NCBI RefSeq assembly: GCF_964063345.1
Contig: NZ_OZ061318.1
Coordinates: 4,836,001-4,900,000, forward strand
Direction of reading: 5' to 3'
DNA: 64,000 bases
Source: Pseudomonas lini
GTDB lineage: Bacteria; Pseudomonadota; Gammaproteobacteria; Pseudomonadales; Pseudomonadaceae
Below the pieces are notes generated by a model. That model saw only the letters and a program-made list of their open reading frames with translations. It had not been told where the DNA came from and did not search any database. A program made the position numbers and the translations under genes. Positions 52,601 to 59,422 of this stretch are shown piece after piece. The first letter of the stretch is position 1, and every line of letters starts with the position of its first letter.

Positions 52601-55600
52601 CTATCGGCGACGTAGGTCCAGGCCCCATTGGTGCCGATGGAGAACTGGCCGTAACTGCCGTCGGTGTTGGACTGGGCGACGAAGGTTGCAGCGCTGTCGA
52701 TGTCGCTGATGGTCAGGGTGCCGTTGGTGGTCAGCGGGGCATTGGTTTCGGTCAGCGTGACGTTGGCCGAGGACAGCACGGCCGTATCGTTAGTGCCGGT
52801 GACGGTGACGGTCACCAACTGAGTGTCCACGCCGCCGAGGCCATCGCTGACCTGCACGGTGAACACTTCGTCATGACTTTCGCCAGCCCCCAGCGACTGC
52901 ACCGCACTGGCGACACCATCGGTGCCATTGGCCAGGGTGTACGTCCATTTGCCGGTGTTGTCGACTGCGATTGAGCCATAGGTGCCTGAAGCCGAGCCAT
53001 TGATTGTCCAAGTTGCCGTGGCAGCATGATCGATGTCGGCCGAGCTGAACTGGCCGCTCATGCTGAGCATGGTGTCTTCCTGCACGGCGCCGGCATCGTT
53101 GCCTGTCGCGAAGCTGAGCACCGGCGCATCGTTAGTGCCGCTGACGGTGACGGTCACCAACTGAGTGTCCACGCCTCCGAGGCCATCGCTGATCTGCACG
53201 CTGAACACTTCATCGTGACTTTCTCCCGCCTTCAGCGACTGCACCGCGCTGGCAATGCCATCGGTGCCATTGGCGAGGGTGTACGTCCATTGGCCAGTGC
53301 TATCCACCGCGATCGAGCCGTAGGTGCCGGTATTCGTACCCGCAATGCTCCAAGTTGCCGTGGCAGCATGATCGATGTCGGCCGAGCTGAACTGGCCGCT
53401 GACGCTGAGCGCGGTGTCTTCCTGCACCGCGCCGGCATCGTTGCCTGTCGCGAAGCTGAGCACCGGCGCATCGTTAGTGCCGGTGACGGTGACGGTCACC
53501 AGTTGAGTGTCCACGCCGCCGAGGCCATCGCTGACCTGCACGGTGAACACTTCGTCATGACTTTCGCCAGCCCCCAGTGACTGCACCGCACTGGCGACAC
53601 CATCGGTGCCATTGGCCAGGGTGTACGTCCATTTGCCGGTGTTGTCGACTGCGATTGAGCCATAGGTGCCTGAAGCCGAGCCATTGATTGTCCAAGTTGC
53701 CGTGGCAGCATGATCGATGTCGGCCGAGCTGAACTGGCCGCTCATGCTGAGCATGGTGTCTTCCTGCACGGCGCCGGCATCGTTGCCTGTCGCGAAGCTG
53801 AGCACCGGCGCATCGTTAGTGCCGCTGACGGTGACGGTCACCAACTGAGTGTCCACGCCGCCGAGGCCATCGCTGACCTGCACGGTGAACACTTCATCGT
53901 GACTTTCGCCAGCCCCCAGCGACTGCACCGCACTGGCGACGCCATCGGTGCCATTGGCCAAGGTGTACGTCCATTTTCCAGTGCTATCCACCGCGATCGA
54001 ACCGTAGATGCCGGTATTCGTACCGGCAATGCTCCAGGTGGCCGTGGCAGCATGATCGATGTCGGCCGAGCTGAACTGGCCGCTGACGCTGAGCATGGTG
54101 TCTTCCTGCACCGCGCCGGCATCATTGCCTGTCGCGAAGCTGAGCACCGGCGCATCGTTAGTGCCGCTGACGGTGATGGTCACCAGTTGAGTGTCCACGC
54201 CGCCGAGGCCATCGCTGACCTGCACGCTGAACACTTCATCGTGACTTTCTCCCGCCTTCAGCGACTGCACCGCGCTGGCAATGCCATCGGTGCCATTGGC
54301 GAGGGTGTACGTCCATTGGCCAGTGCTATCCACCGCGATCGAGCCGTAGGTGCCGGTATTCGTACCCGCAATGCTCCAAGTTGCCGTAGCAGCATGATCG
54401 ATATCAGCCGAGCTGAACTGGCCGCTGACGCTGAGCGCGGTGTCTTCCTGCACCGCGCCGGCATTGTTGCCCGTTGCGAAGCTGAGCACCGGCGCATCAT
54501 TAGTGCCGCTGACGGTGACGGTCACCAACTGAGTGTCTACGCCGCCGAGGCCATCGCTGACCTGCACGCTGAACACTTCATCGTGACTTTCTCCCGCCTT
54601 CAGCGACTGCACCGCGCTGGCAATGCCATCGGTGCCATTGGCCAGGGTGTAAGTCCATTTGCCGGTGTTGTCGACTGCGATTGAGCCATAGGTGCCTGAA
54701 GCCGAGCCATTGATTGTCCAGGTGGCCGTAGCAGCATGATCGATATCAGCCGAGCTGAACTGGCCGCTGACGCTGAGCGCGGTGTCTTCCTGCACCGCGC
54801 CGGCATTGTTGCCCGTTGCGAAGCTGAGCACCGGCGCATCATTAGTGCCGCTGACGGTGACGGTCACCAACTGAGTGTCTACGCCGCCGAGGCCATCGCT
54901 GACCTGCACGCTGAACACTTCATCGTGACTTTCTCCCGCCTTCAGCGACTGCACCGCGCTGGCAATGCCATCGGTGCCATTGGCCAGGGTGTAAGTCCAT
55001 TTGCCGGTGTTGTCGACTGCGATTGAGCCATAGGTGCCTGAAGCCGAGCCATTGATTGTCCAGGTGGCCGTAGCAGCATGATCGATATCAGCCGAGCTGA
55101 ACTGACCGCTGACGCTAAACGCGGTGTCTTCCTGCACCGCGCCGGCATCGTTGCCTGTCGCGAAGCTGAGCACCGGCGCGTCGTTAGTACCGCTGACGGT
55201 GACGGTCACCAACTGAGTGTCCACGCCTCCGAGGCCATCGCTGACCTGCACGCTGAACACTTCATCGTGACTTTCTCCCGCCCCCAGCGACTGCACCGCA
55301 CTGGCAATGCCATCGGTGCCATTGACGAGGGTGTACGTCCATTGGCCAGTGCTATCCACCGCGATCGAACCGTAGATGCCGGTATTCGTACCGGCAATGC
55401 TCCAGGTGGCCGTAGCAGCATGATCGATATCAGCCGAGCTGAACTGACCGCTGACGCTAAACGCGGTGTCTTCCTGCACCGCGCCGGCATCGTTGCCTGT
55501 CGCGAAGCTGAGTACCGGCACGTCGTTAGTGCCGCTGACGGAGACGGTCACCAGTTGAGTGTCCACGCCGCCGAGGCCATCGCTGACCTGCACGCTGAAC

Positions 55601-58470
55601 ACTTCATCGTGACTTTCGCCAGCCCCCAGCGACTGCACCGCACTGGCGACACCATCGGTGCCATTGGCGAGGGTGTACGTCCATTGGCCAGTGCTATCCA
55701 CCGCGATCGAACCGTAGATGCCCGAAGCCGAGCCATTGATTGTCCAGGTGGCCGTAGCAGCATGATCGATATCAGCCGAGCTGAACTGACCGTTGACGCT
55801 GAGCGCGGTGTCTTCCTGTACCGCACCGGCATCATTGCCTGTCGCGAAGCTGAGCACCGGCGCATCGTTAGTGCCGGTTATAGTGATGGTGACGGTCTGC
55901 GTCGCCGAGGCAGCATTAGCCGCGCCGCTGTCGTCGGTCGCAACTACCGCGTACGAGAAGGTGATGGTTTCACCCGCACCGAGGAAGTCGAGGTTCTGAT
56001 TGCTGCTGTAGTCCCAGCTGTTCTGGTCGACCGAGAAACCAGCCACCAGTGCCGAGGCCACACCAACATTGAGCACGCCGCCGCTCCAGGCGATATCGCC
56101 GTTGGTGGTCTGCGACACGGTCACCGTGTCGGTGCTGTCCAGATCGGCGAAGCTCAGTGCGCCGCTGTCGCTCAGGGTGGCCGTGCCGTTGCCTTCGCTC
56201 ATCGCACCGGTAGTGTCGGCAATCGTCAGGGTTGGTTGGTCGTTGGTGCCGGTAATCGTGATGGTCACGGTCTGCACCGCGCCGTCGCCGATCGCCACGT
56301 TATAGGTTTGGGTGACAATCTGGCCTTCGCCGAGGAACTGCAACGCGGTGTTGTTCACCGCGAAGTTCCAGCCCAGCGAACCGCTGCCCGTACCGGTGCT
56401 GTCGCTCAGTGGATTGGTGGTGAAGCTGCCCAGATAACCGGAAGCGCCCGGCGTGACAGTGACGCTATGGGTGTCGATCAGGTCGACGTCGGTGAAGGCG
56501 ATGCTGCCGCTGGCTGTGTAGTCGCCACTGTCTTCCTTGGCATCGCCGGCTTGCACGCCGCTGGTGATCTGCACTTGGTCATTAGTGCCGACGATGGTGA
56601 TGGTCACGGTCTGCACCGCGCCGTCGCCGATCGCCACGTTATAGGTTTGGGTGACGTTCTGGCCTTCGCCGAGGAACTGCAGGGCGGTGTTGTTCACCGC
56701 GAAGTTCCAGCCCAGCGAGCCACTGCCCGTGCCGGTGCTGTCGCTCAGTGGATTAGTGGTGAAGCTGCCCAGATAGCCGGAAGCGCCCGGCGTGACAGTG
56801 ACGCTGTGAGTGTCGATCAGATCAACGTCGGTGAAGGTGATGCTGCCATTGGCTGCGTAGTCGCCGCTGTCTTCCTTGGCATCGCCGGCCTGTACGCCGC
56901 TGGTGATCTGTACCTGGTCGTTGGTGCCGGTAATCGTAATGGTCACGGTCTGCACCGCGCCGTCGCCAATCGTCACGTTATAGGTTTGGGTGACGCTCTG
57001 GCCTTCGCCGAGGAACTGCAGGGCTGAGTTGTTCACCGCGAAGCTCCAACCCAGCGAGCCACTGCCCGTGCCGGTGCTGTCGCTCAGTGGATTAGTGGTG
57101 AAGCTGCCCAAATAGCCGGAAGCGCCCTGCGTGACGGTGACGCTGTGGGTGTCGATCAGGTCGGCGTCGGTGAAGGTGATGCTGCCGCTGGCCGCGTAGT
57201 CGCCGCTGTCTTCTTTGGCATCGCCGGCCTGCACGCCGCTGGTGATCTGTACCTGATCGTTGATGCCGGTAATGGTGATGGTCACGGTCTGCACCGCGCC
57301 GTCGCCGATCGCCACGTTATAGGTTTGGGTGACAATCTGGCCTTCGCCGAGGAACTGCAGGGCTGAGTTGTTCACCGCGAAGTTCCAGCCCAGCGAACCG
57401 CTGCCTGTACCGGTGCTGTCGCTCAGGGGATTGGTGGTGAAACTGCCCAGATAGCCGGAAGCGCCCTGCGTGACGGTGACGCTGTGGGTGTCGATCAGGT
57501 CGGCGTCGGTGAAGGTGATGCTGCCGCTGGCCGCGTAGTCGCCGCTGTCTTCTTTGGCATCGCCGGCTTGCACGCCGCTGGTAATCTGCACCTGATCGTT
57601 GGTGCCGGTGATGGAGACAGTCACATTCTGTGTGGTTGACGAACCATGCCCATCATTGATGGTGACCACATAGGTTTCAGTAACTGTCTGCCCCTGAGCC
57701 AGGTATTGGGCTGCCGCATTATTCAGGGTGTAAGTCCAGTTAACGGTGCCGTTGGCTGCGTTGGCCCCTTCAGCTACCGATGCAAGGGTGAAGTTGCCCA
57801 GCGCTGTGGCATTGCCTCCCGCAGCGACGAAAGAGGCGGTATGCGTGTCACTCAGGTCAACATCGCTAAAGGCAATAGTGCCCGTCGTGCTCAGCGAGTC
57901 GGTCGTGCTCGGCGTCGTGCTCGCATCTTCGGTTACCGTGCCAGCCTGAACGCCGATGTTCATCGTCACACTGTCATTCATGCCAGCGAACTGCACCTGC
58001 GCAGTGGCCCAGCTAAGCGTGCCGTTGCCGAGACGAATCGCATAGGTAAAGCTGTCCGTCAGGGACCCTCCAGCAGCAAGCGATTGGAGTTGTGCCTTGA
58101 AAGCAGTCGACAACGTTGCGGCGTCGTAGCCGACCTTGCCATCCGACGTAATCCAGATTTTTGCCCCGTTGAAACTGGTGTCAGTACTCGTCGCCTCGAT
58201 TCTGCCAGTGTCCTGGATCAGGAGATCGGCCGGCGCATAAACCTTGGTGGCAGTAGAAAGACTGGTCGCGTTATCGAGTGACCAAAGTGTCTTTGCGTTG
58301 CCGCCGAGATCATTGGACATGACGTCCAGGTACACGACCCCCAGCAGGTCTTCAGTGATGGCCGCGCTGCCCGCGCCAATAACACCGGTCGTGAAAATGT
58401 CGTCCTGCGCCTGCGGAGTGTTGGAAAACGAAGTAACGGTGCCGCCGCTGGTAGTTGTGGTGGTAGCCAT
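46678..58470 (-). CDS. Giant VCBS/cadherin-like repeat protein, type I secretion (RTX) substrate
   Basis: 3930 residues (about 11.8 kb), one uninterrupted frame. There is no Sec signal peptide. Order: unique N-terminus (1-170); a divergent VCBS unit; four near-identical 114-residue units (290-745, EDSGDYAASGSITFTDADL); one single unit; nine 114-residue units (868-1893, AGAVQEDTALSVSGQFSSADIDH); ten units of about 99 (1894-2890, LTISDVDSAATFVAQSNTDGS); three cadherin-like units (2890-3210, SVAENTTAVTTVVATD); an Ig-like domain (about 3210-3320); a beta-helix-like region; and RTX nonapeptides GGDGNDILAGRGGEDTLSGG at about 3805 before the C-terminal secretion signal. It lacks the LapA-type N-terminal retention module. 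Likely exported adhesin or matrix protein; Ca2+-binding expected. Confidence 0.93.
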   Translation of the reverse strand: MATTTTTSGGTVTSFSNTPQAQDDIFTTGVIGAGSAAITEDLLGVVYLDVMSNDLGGNAKTLWSLDNATSLSTATKVYAPADLLIQDTGRIEATSTDTSFNGAKIWITSDGKVGYDAATLSTAFKAQLQSLAAGGSLTDSFTYAIRLGNGTLSWATAQVQFAGMNDSVTMNIGVQAGTVTEDASTTPSTTDSLSTTGTIAFSDVDLSDTHTASFVAAGGNATALGNFTLASVAEGANAANGTVNWTYTLNNAAAQYLAQGQTVTETYVVTINDGHGSSTTQNVTVSITGTNDQVQITSGVQAGDAKEDSGDYAASGSITFTDADLIDTHSVTVTQGASGYLGSFTTNPLSDSTGTGSGSLGWNFAVNNSALQFLGEGQIVTQTYNVAIGDGAVQTVTITITGINDQVQITSGVQAGDAKEDSGDYAASGSITFTDADLIDTHSVTVTQGASGYLGSFTTNPLSDSTGTGSGSLGWSFAVNNSALQFLGEGQSVTQTYNVTIGDGAVQTVTITITGTNDQVQITSGVQAGDAKEDSGDYAANGSITFTDVDLIDTHSVTVTPGASGYLGSFTTNPLSDSTGTGSGSLGWNFAVNNTALQFLGEGQNVTQTYNVAIGDGAVQTVTITIVGTNDQVQITSGVQAGDAKEDSGDYTASGSIAFTDVDLIDTHSVTVTPGASGYLGSFTTNPLSDSTGTGSGSLGWNFAVNNTALQFLGEGQIVTQTYNVAIGDGAVQTVTITITGTNDQPTLTIADTTGAMSEGNGTATLSDSGALSFADLDSTDTVTVSQTTNGDIAWSGGVLNVGVASALVAGFSVDQNSWDYSSNQNLDFLGAGETITFSYAVVATDDSGAANAASATQTVTITITGTNDAPVLSFATGNDAGAVQEDTALSVNGQFSSADIDHAATATWTINGSASGIYGSIAVDSTGQWTYTLANGTDGVASAVQSLGAGESHDEVFSVQVSDGLGGVDTQLVTVSVSGTNDVPVLSFATGNDAGAVQEDTAFSVSGQFSSADIDHAATATWSIAGTNTGIYGSIAVDSTGQWTYTLVNGTDGIASAVQSLGAGESHDEVFSVQVSDGLGGVDTQLVTVTVSGTNDAPVLSFATGNDAGAVQEDTAFSVSGQFSSADIDHAATATWTINGSASGTYGSIAVDNTGKWTYTLANGTDGIASAVQSLKAGESHDEVFSVQVSDGLGGVDTQLVTVTVSGTNDAPVLSFATGNNAGAVQEDTALSVSGQFSSADIDHAATATWTINGSASGTYGSIAVDNTGKWTYTLANGTDGIASAVQSLKAGESHDEVFSVQVSDGLGGVDTQLVTVTVSGTNDAPVLSFATGNNAGAVQEDTALSVSGQFSSADIDHAATATWSIAGTNTGTYGSIAVDSTGQWTYTLANGTDGIASAVQSLKAGESHDEVFSVQVSDGLGGVDTQLVTITVSGTNDAPVLSFATGNDAGAVQEDTMLSVSGQFSSADIDHAATATWSIAGTNTGIYGSIAVDSTGKWTYTLANGTDGVASAVQSLGAGESHDEVFTVQVSDGLGGVDTQLVTVTVSGTNDAPVLSFATGNDAGAVQEDTMLSMSGQFSSADIDHAATATWTINGSASGTYGSIAVDNTGKWTYTLANGTDGVASAVQSLGAGESHDEVFTVQVSDGLGGVDTQLVTVTVTGTNDAPVLSFATGNDAGAVQEDTALSVSGQFSSADIDHAATATWSIAGTNTGTYGSIAVDSTGQWTYTLANGTDGIASAVQSLKAGESHDEVFSVQISDGLGGVDTQLVTVTVSGTNDAPVLSFATGNDAGAVQEDTMLSMSGQFSSADIDHAATATWTINGSASGTYGSIAVDNTGKWTYTLANGTDGVASAVQSLGAGESHDEVFTVQVSDGLGGVDTQLVTVTVTGTNDTAVLSSANVTLTETNAPLTTNGTLTISDIDSAATFVAQSNTDGSYGQFSIGTNGAWTYVADSAHNEFAAGTTYTDTFAVSSADGTLTSVTVHITGTNDAAVLSADIVNLIETNAAVDISTSGTLTISDVDSAATFVAQSGTDGSYGQFSIGTDGAWSYVADSAHNEFAAGTTYTDTFAVSSADGTLTSVTVNITGTNDAAVLSSASINLTETDAPLSTNGTLTISDVDSAATFVAQSNTDGSYGQFSIGTDGAWSYVADSAHNEFVAGTTYTDTFAVSSADGTLTSVTVHITGTNDAAVLSSASINLTETDAPLSTSGTLSISDVDSAATVVAQSNTDGSYGQFSIGTDGAWSYVADSAHNEFAAGTTYTDTFAVSSADGTLTSVTVNITGTNDAAVLSSASVTLTETNAAVDISTNGTLTISDVDSAATFVAQSNTDGSYGQFSIGTNGAWSYVADSAHNEFAAGTTYTDTFAVSSADGTLTSVTVHITGTNDAAVLSADIANLIETNAAVDISTSGNLTISDVDSAATFVAQSNTDGSYGQFSIGTNGAWTYVADSAHNEFAAGTTYTDTFAVSSADGTLTSVTVNITGTNDAAVLSSASINLTETDAPLSTNGTLTISDVDSAATFVAQSNTDGSYGQFSIGTDGAWSYVADSAHNEFAAGTTYTDTFAVSSADGTLTSVTVHITGTNDAAVLSSASVTLTETNAAVDISTNGTLTISDVDSAATFVAQSNTDGSYGQFSIGTNGAWSYVADSAHNEFAAGTTYTDTFAVSSADGTLTSVTVHITGTNDAAVLSADIANLIETNAAVDISTSGNLTISDVDSAATFVAQSNTDGSYGQFSIGTNGAWTYVADSAHNEFAAGTTYTDTFAVSSADGTLTSVTVNITGTNDAAVLSSASLTLTETNAPLTTNGTLTISDIDSAATFVTQTNTAGANGTFAINTAGNWSYTANSAFDALSVGDSLTDTFTVLSADGTATAVTVTINGSNDAPTITSNGGGTTASVSVAENTTAVTTVVATDVDLPAQTLSYSIVGGADAAKFSIVSGSGVLSFVSAPNFESPTDSGTNNVYDVIVRASDGTLFDDQTLAVSVTGINDNTPTITSNGGGATASVSVAENTTVVTTVVASDADLPAQTLSYSIVGGADAAKFSIVSGTGALSFISAPNFESPTDSGTNNVYDVIVRASDGTLFDDQALAVSVTGVNDNTPVITSNGGGASASVNVAENTTTVTTVTATDADLPAQTLSYSILNTAGTDFSKFSISSSGVLTFNSAPDYENAQDVGGADGDNAYVVDVLVADGNGGTDTQTITVNVQNVVETPVDTVAPTVTVTGTALGGSNGSTSTVTFQFSEVVSGFNLSDVTVTTTSGTPRGTWSNFTQVDGDTYTATLTRTQGGSVKVDVTANSYTDLAGNAGAAGSSANLPAGVAGEPINLALNTPSADISGPITVSISGVPSGWIFNAGTDNGDGTWTVQTSDPGALTVTTPSDFTGALVLDVNMYWSNSDGSDGSAYVFNNIEVYVPGAPIFALSADDNLTGSSGADTFVFAQPIGNNQIYSFDVTADKIDLIGFAGVNGFADLSITNDANGNALVSIGSGQSVTLKGVDAADLSEANFQFDVDPVMTNTGILSIADGAIMPFGGSIHNSGTIELGSTGSETNLEILFRGATLTGGGQVLLSDSAQNVIFGGSADTVLTNVDNRISGAGQLGAGQLVLVNAGLILASGLNSLVLDTGSHTITNSGVLESTGEGGMTVASTVDNSGHLWANGGDLRLLADVMGNGSATIDGDATLTFSGAAHGSVAFHGEGAGTLVIAQAEAAGSLVGILGLESDDMLTFSDLAFGANTQLSYSANASGTGGLLTVDDGAHRAEVNLLGHYTVDDFQATDGGETGTQVSYSGESSGTLVGSMAADVLSGGDGNDILAGRGGEDTLSGGAGADMFAYLNVAEGGDTILDYNFAEGDALDLSALLSANFVSGVSQASDFVQLAQSGSDITVKVDADGAANGTNFADVAVLANTGTSGTDLVRTWFGEGDHTLTA
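50105..51893 (-). repeat. 894-bp higher-order duplication within the ~99-aa repeat array
   Basis: A block of three units is present twice in tandem with an 894-bp offset: the sequence from about 50282 recurs from 51176, and that from 50582 recurs from 51476, with very few base changes. Another unit (from 50882) recurs at 52070. It reflects recent unequal exchange. Confidence 0.88.
52790..55867 (-). repeat. Tandem array of nine ~342-bp VCBS repeats
   Basis: Nine units of 114 codons, highly alike. Two alternative segments, WTINGSASG and WSIAGTN-TG, are dealt out in a patchwork among the copies together with K/Q, G/S and I/T variants at fixed positions, a sign of recombination or gene conversion between copies. 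Confidence 0.9.
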
Positions 58471-58561
58471 GTCTTTCTCCCGAAAATGCCAATTTTTTAT
58501 TTTTAGAATCGCTTGGGACTGCTAACAGGACGACGTCCCGTTCTTGCACCGCTCAGGTAGT

Positions 58562-58756
58562 TCAGGAGTGGTGCGAGGCGGCGGCCGGACATCGTCGGCC
58601 TGACGGGCCGGGCGCTGCCGGCAGAGGCGCGCGGGTATTGCGCAGATGGAAAAGTTCGTCGCGCTTGAGGAGCGGATCGCAGGACAGGTCGGGCGAATGT
58701 GAGCCCGAGGCTGGTGCTGCGCTGCACATGGCACGCAATAGACTGAGAGCACCCAT
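58562..58756 (-). pseudogene. Possible truncated TolC-like outer-membrane protein start
   Basis: A 64-codon frame with its own ATG (58756) and AGGAG 10 bases upstream, 92 bp before the giant gene on the same strand. After a hydrophobic-poor leader it reads SPDLSCDPLLKRDELF and ends RRCPAAAS. I recall a 'DPLL...CP...PL' pattern near the N-terminus of some type I secretion TolC-family proteins, so this may be a decayed piece of the cognate exporter gene. The match is by memory and weak; it may instead be a leader ORF. Confidence 0.28.
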
Positions 58757-58987
58757 GTGGCAGGGACTCCTGAAATAATGGCTGGATGAGGCCGTGTTTT
58801 GAGGTAGCACTGACCCAGGGATACGGCCTTTCCTGATATCAGTTTGATGTGTGTTTAGTTGGGGGGTCAGGCTTTGTAAAGGTGTTAACCGCAGCTAACA
58901 GTGCGACGTGCCAATATTCCGACAGGCGGGTATTTAGGTGTCAATATTACGTCGATTTGTTTTTGGCGAAGGGGGCGGGGAAGGGCC

Positions 58988-59077
58988 ATGAATACTCGAC
59001 ACAGACGCGGCTCTAATGGGCTGAAACCCAAGTGGCGCGCGGGCTGGCTGAATCGTGTCGGCCCTGAAACTCCATAA
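58988..59077 (+). CDS. Candidate 29-residue basic microprotein
   Basis: A frame of 29 codons, with GGGGAAGGG 3-8 bases before its ATG and a strong terminator 27 bp after its TAA. The product is basic and Trp-rich (RRGSNGLKPKWRAGWLNRVG within it). No family recognised. The ribosome site plus terminator make translation plausible, but this could also be the body of a small RNA. Confidence 0.4.
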   Translation: MNTRHRRGSNGLKPKWRAGWLNRVGPETP

Positions 59078-59104
59078 AATCTCAGCATTCAGCTGTTAAA
59101 AACG

Positions 59105-59137
59105 CCCGCCAAGGCATTTGCTTTGGCGGGATTTTTT
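59105..59137 (+). terminator. Terminator after the 29-codon ORF
   Basis: 8-bp stem CCCGCCAA / TTGGCGGG plus an A/T extension, then ATTTTTTA on the plus strand (and GTTTTTA on the minus). It implies that a plus-strand transcript ends here. Confidence 0.8.
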
Positions 59138-59422
59138 ACCCCAGAACCACCCGACGACTTACGTGAAGAGCCTGTCATGACAGCCAAATGCGCAAATGCA
59201 CTCCCGTCGCTTCAAGGGAACGCGACTACTGGCCGATAACCCGAACGGTCGTTGTCATTTTTATCTCTGGCGGCCGGCAATGGTCATCACGGGTTTATGC
59301 GAAATTGCTTGATAGCCTATGGCCTCCCGCTATCATCTGCGCGCCAAAAAAGGCCGCGAAGCTGAGCTCGCCCCGTGTCGTTGCCTTTGGGTTGTTCTTC
59401 TTAAATTGCCTGGAAATCTTCG

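Larger units (their letters stand above)
58471..59422. other. Intergenic region upstream of the giant repeat gene
   Basis: About 950 bp. It contains the possible TolC-like fragment, the 29-codon ORF with terminator, and the promoter regions of the giant gene (58480-58560, if not transcribed with the fragment) and of the response regulator (59140-59420). A 67-codon minus-strand frame at 58885-59088 overlaps the 29-codon ORF and cannot be excluded. Confidence 0.45.

Noticed and set aside
49705..57027. Very long open frames (up to 707 codons) antisense to the giant repeat gene, plus many 60-70-codon repeats of them
   Set aside because: They mirror the repeat period of the minus-strand gene, have no ribosome sites, and translate to Gly/Val/Ala-rich low-complexity sequence. 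They are shadows of a GC-rich repeated coding strand.
46518..58470. Genomic island inserted at tRNA-Arg(CCT)
   Set aside because: No integrase and no repeat of the tRNA 3' end were seen on the other side of the giant gene.
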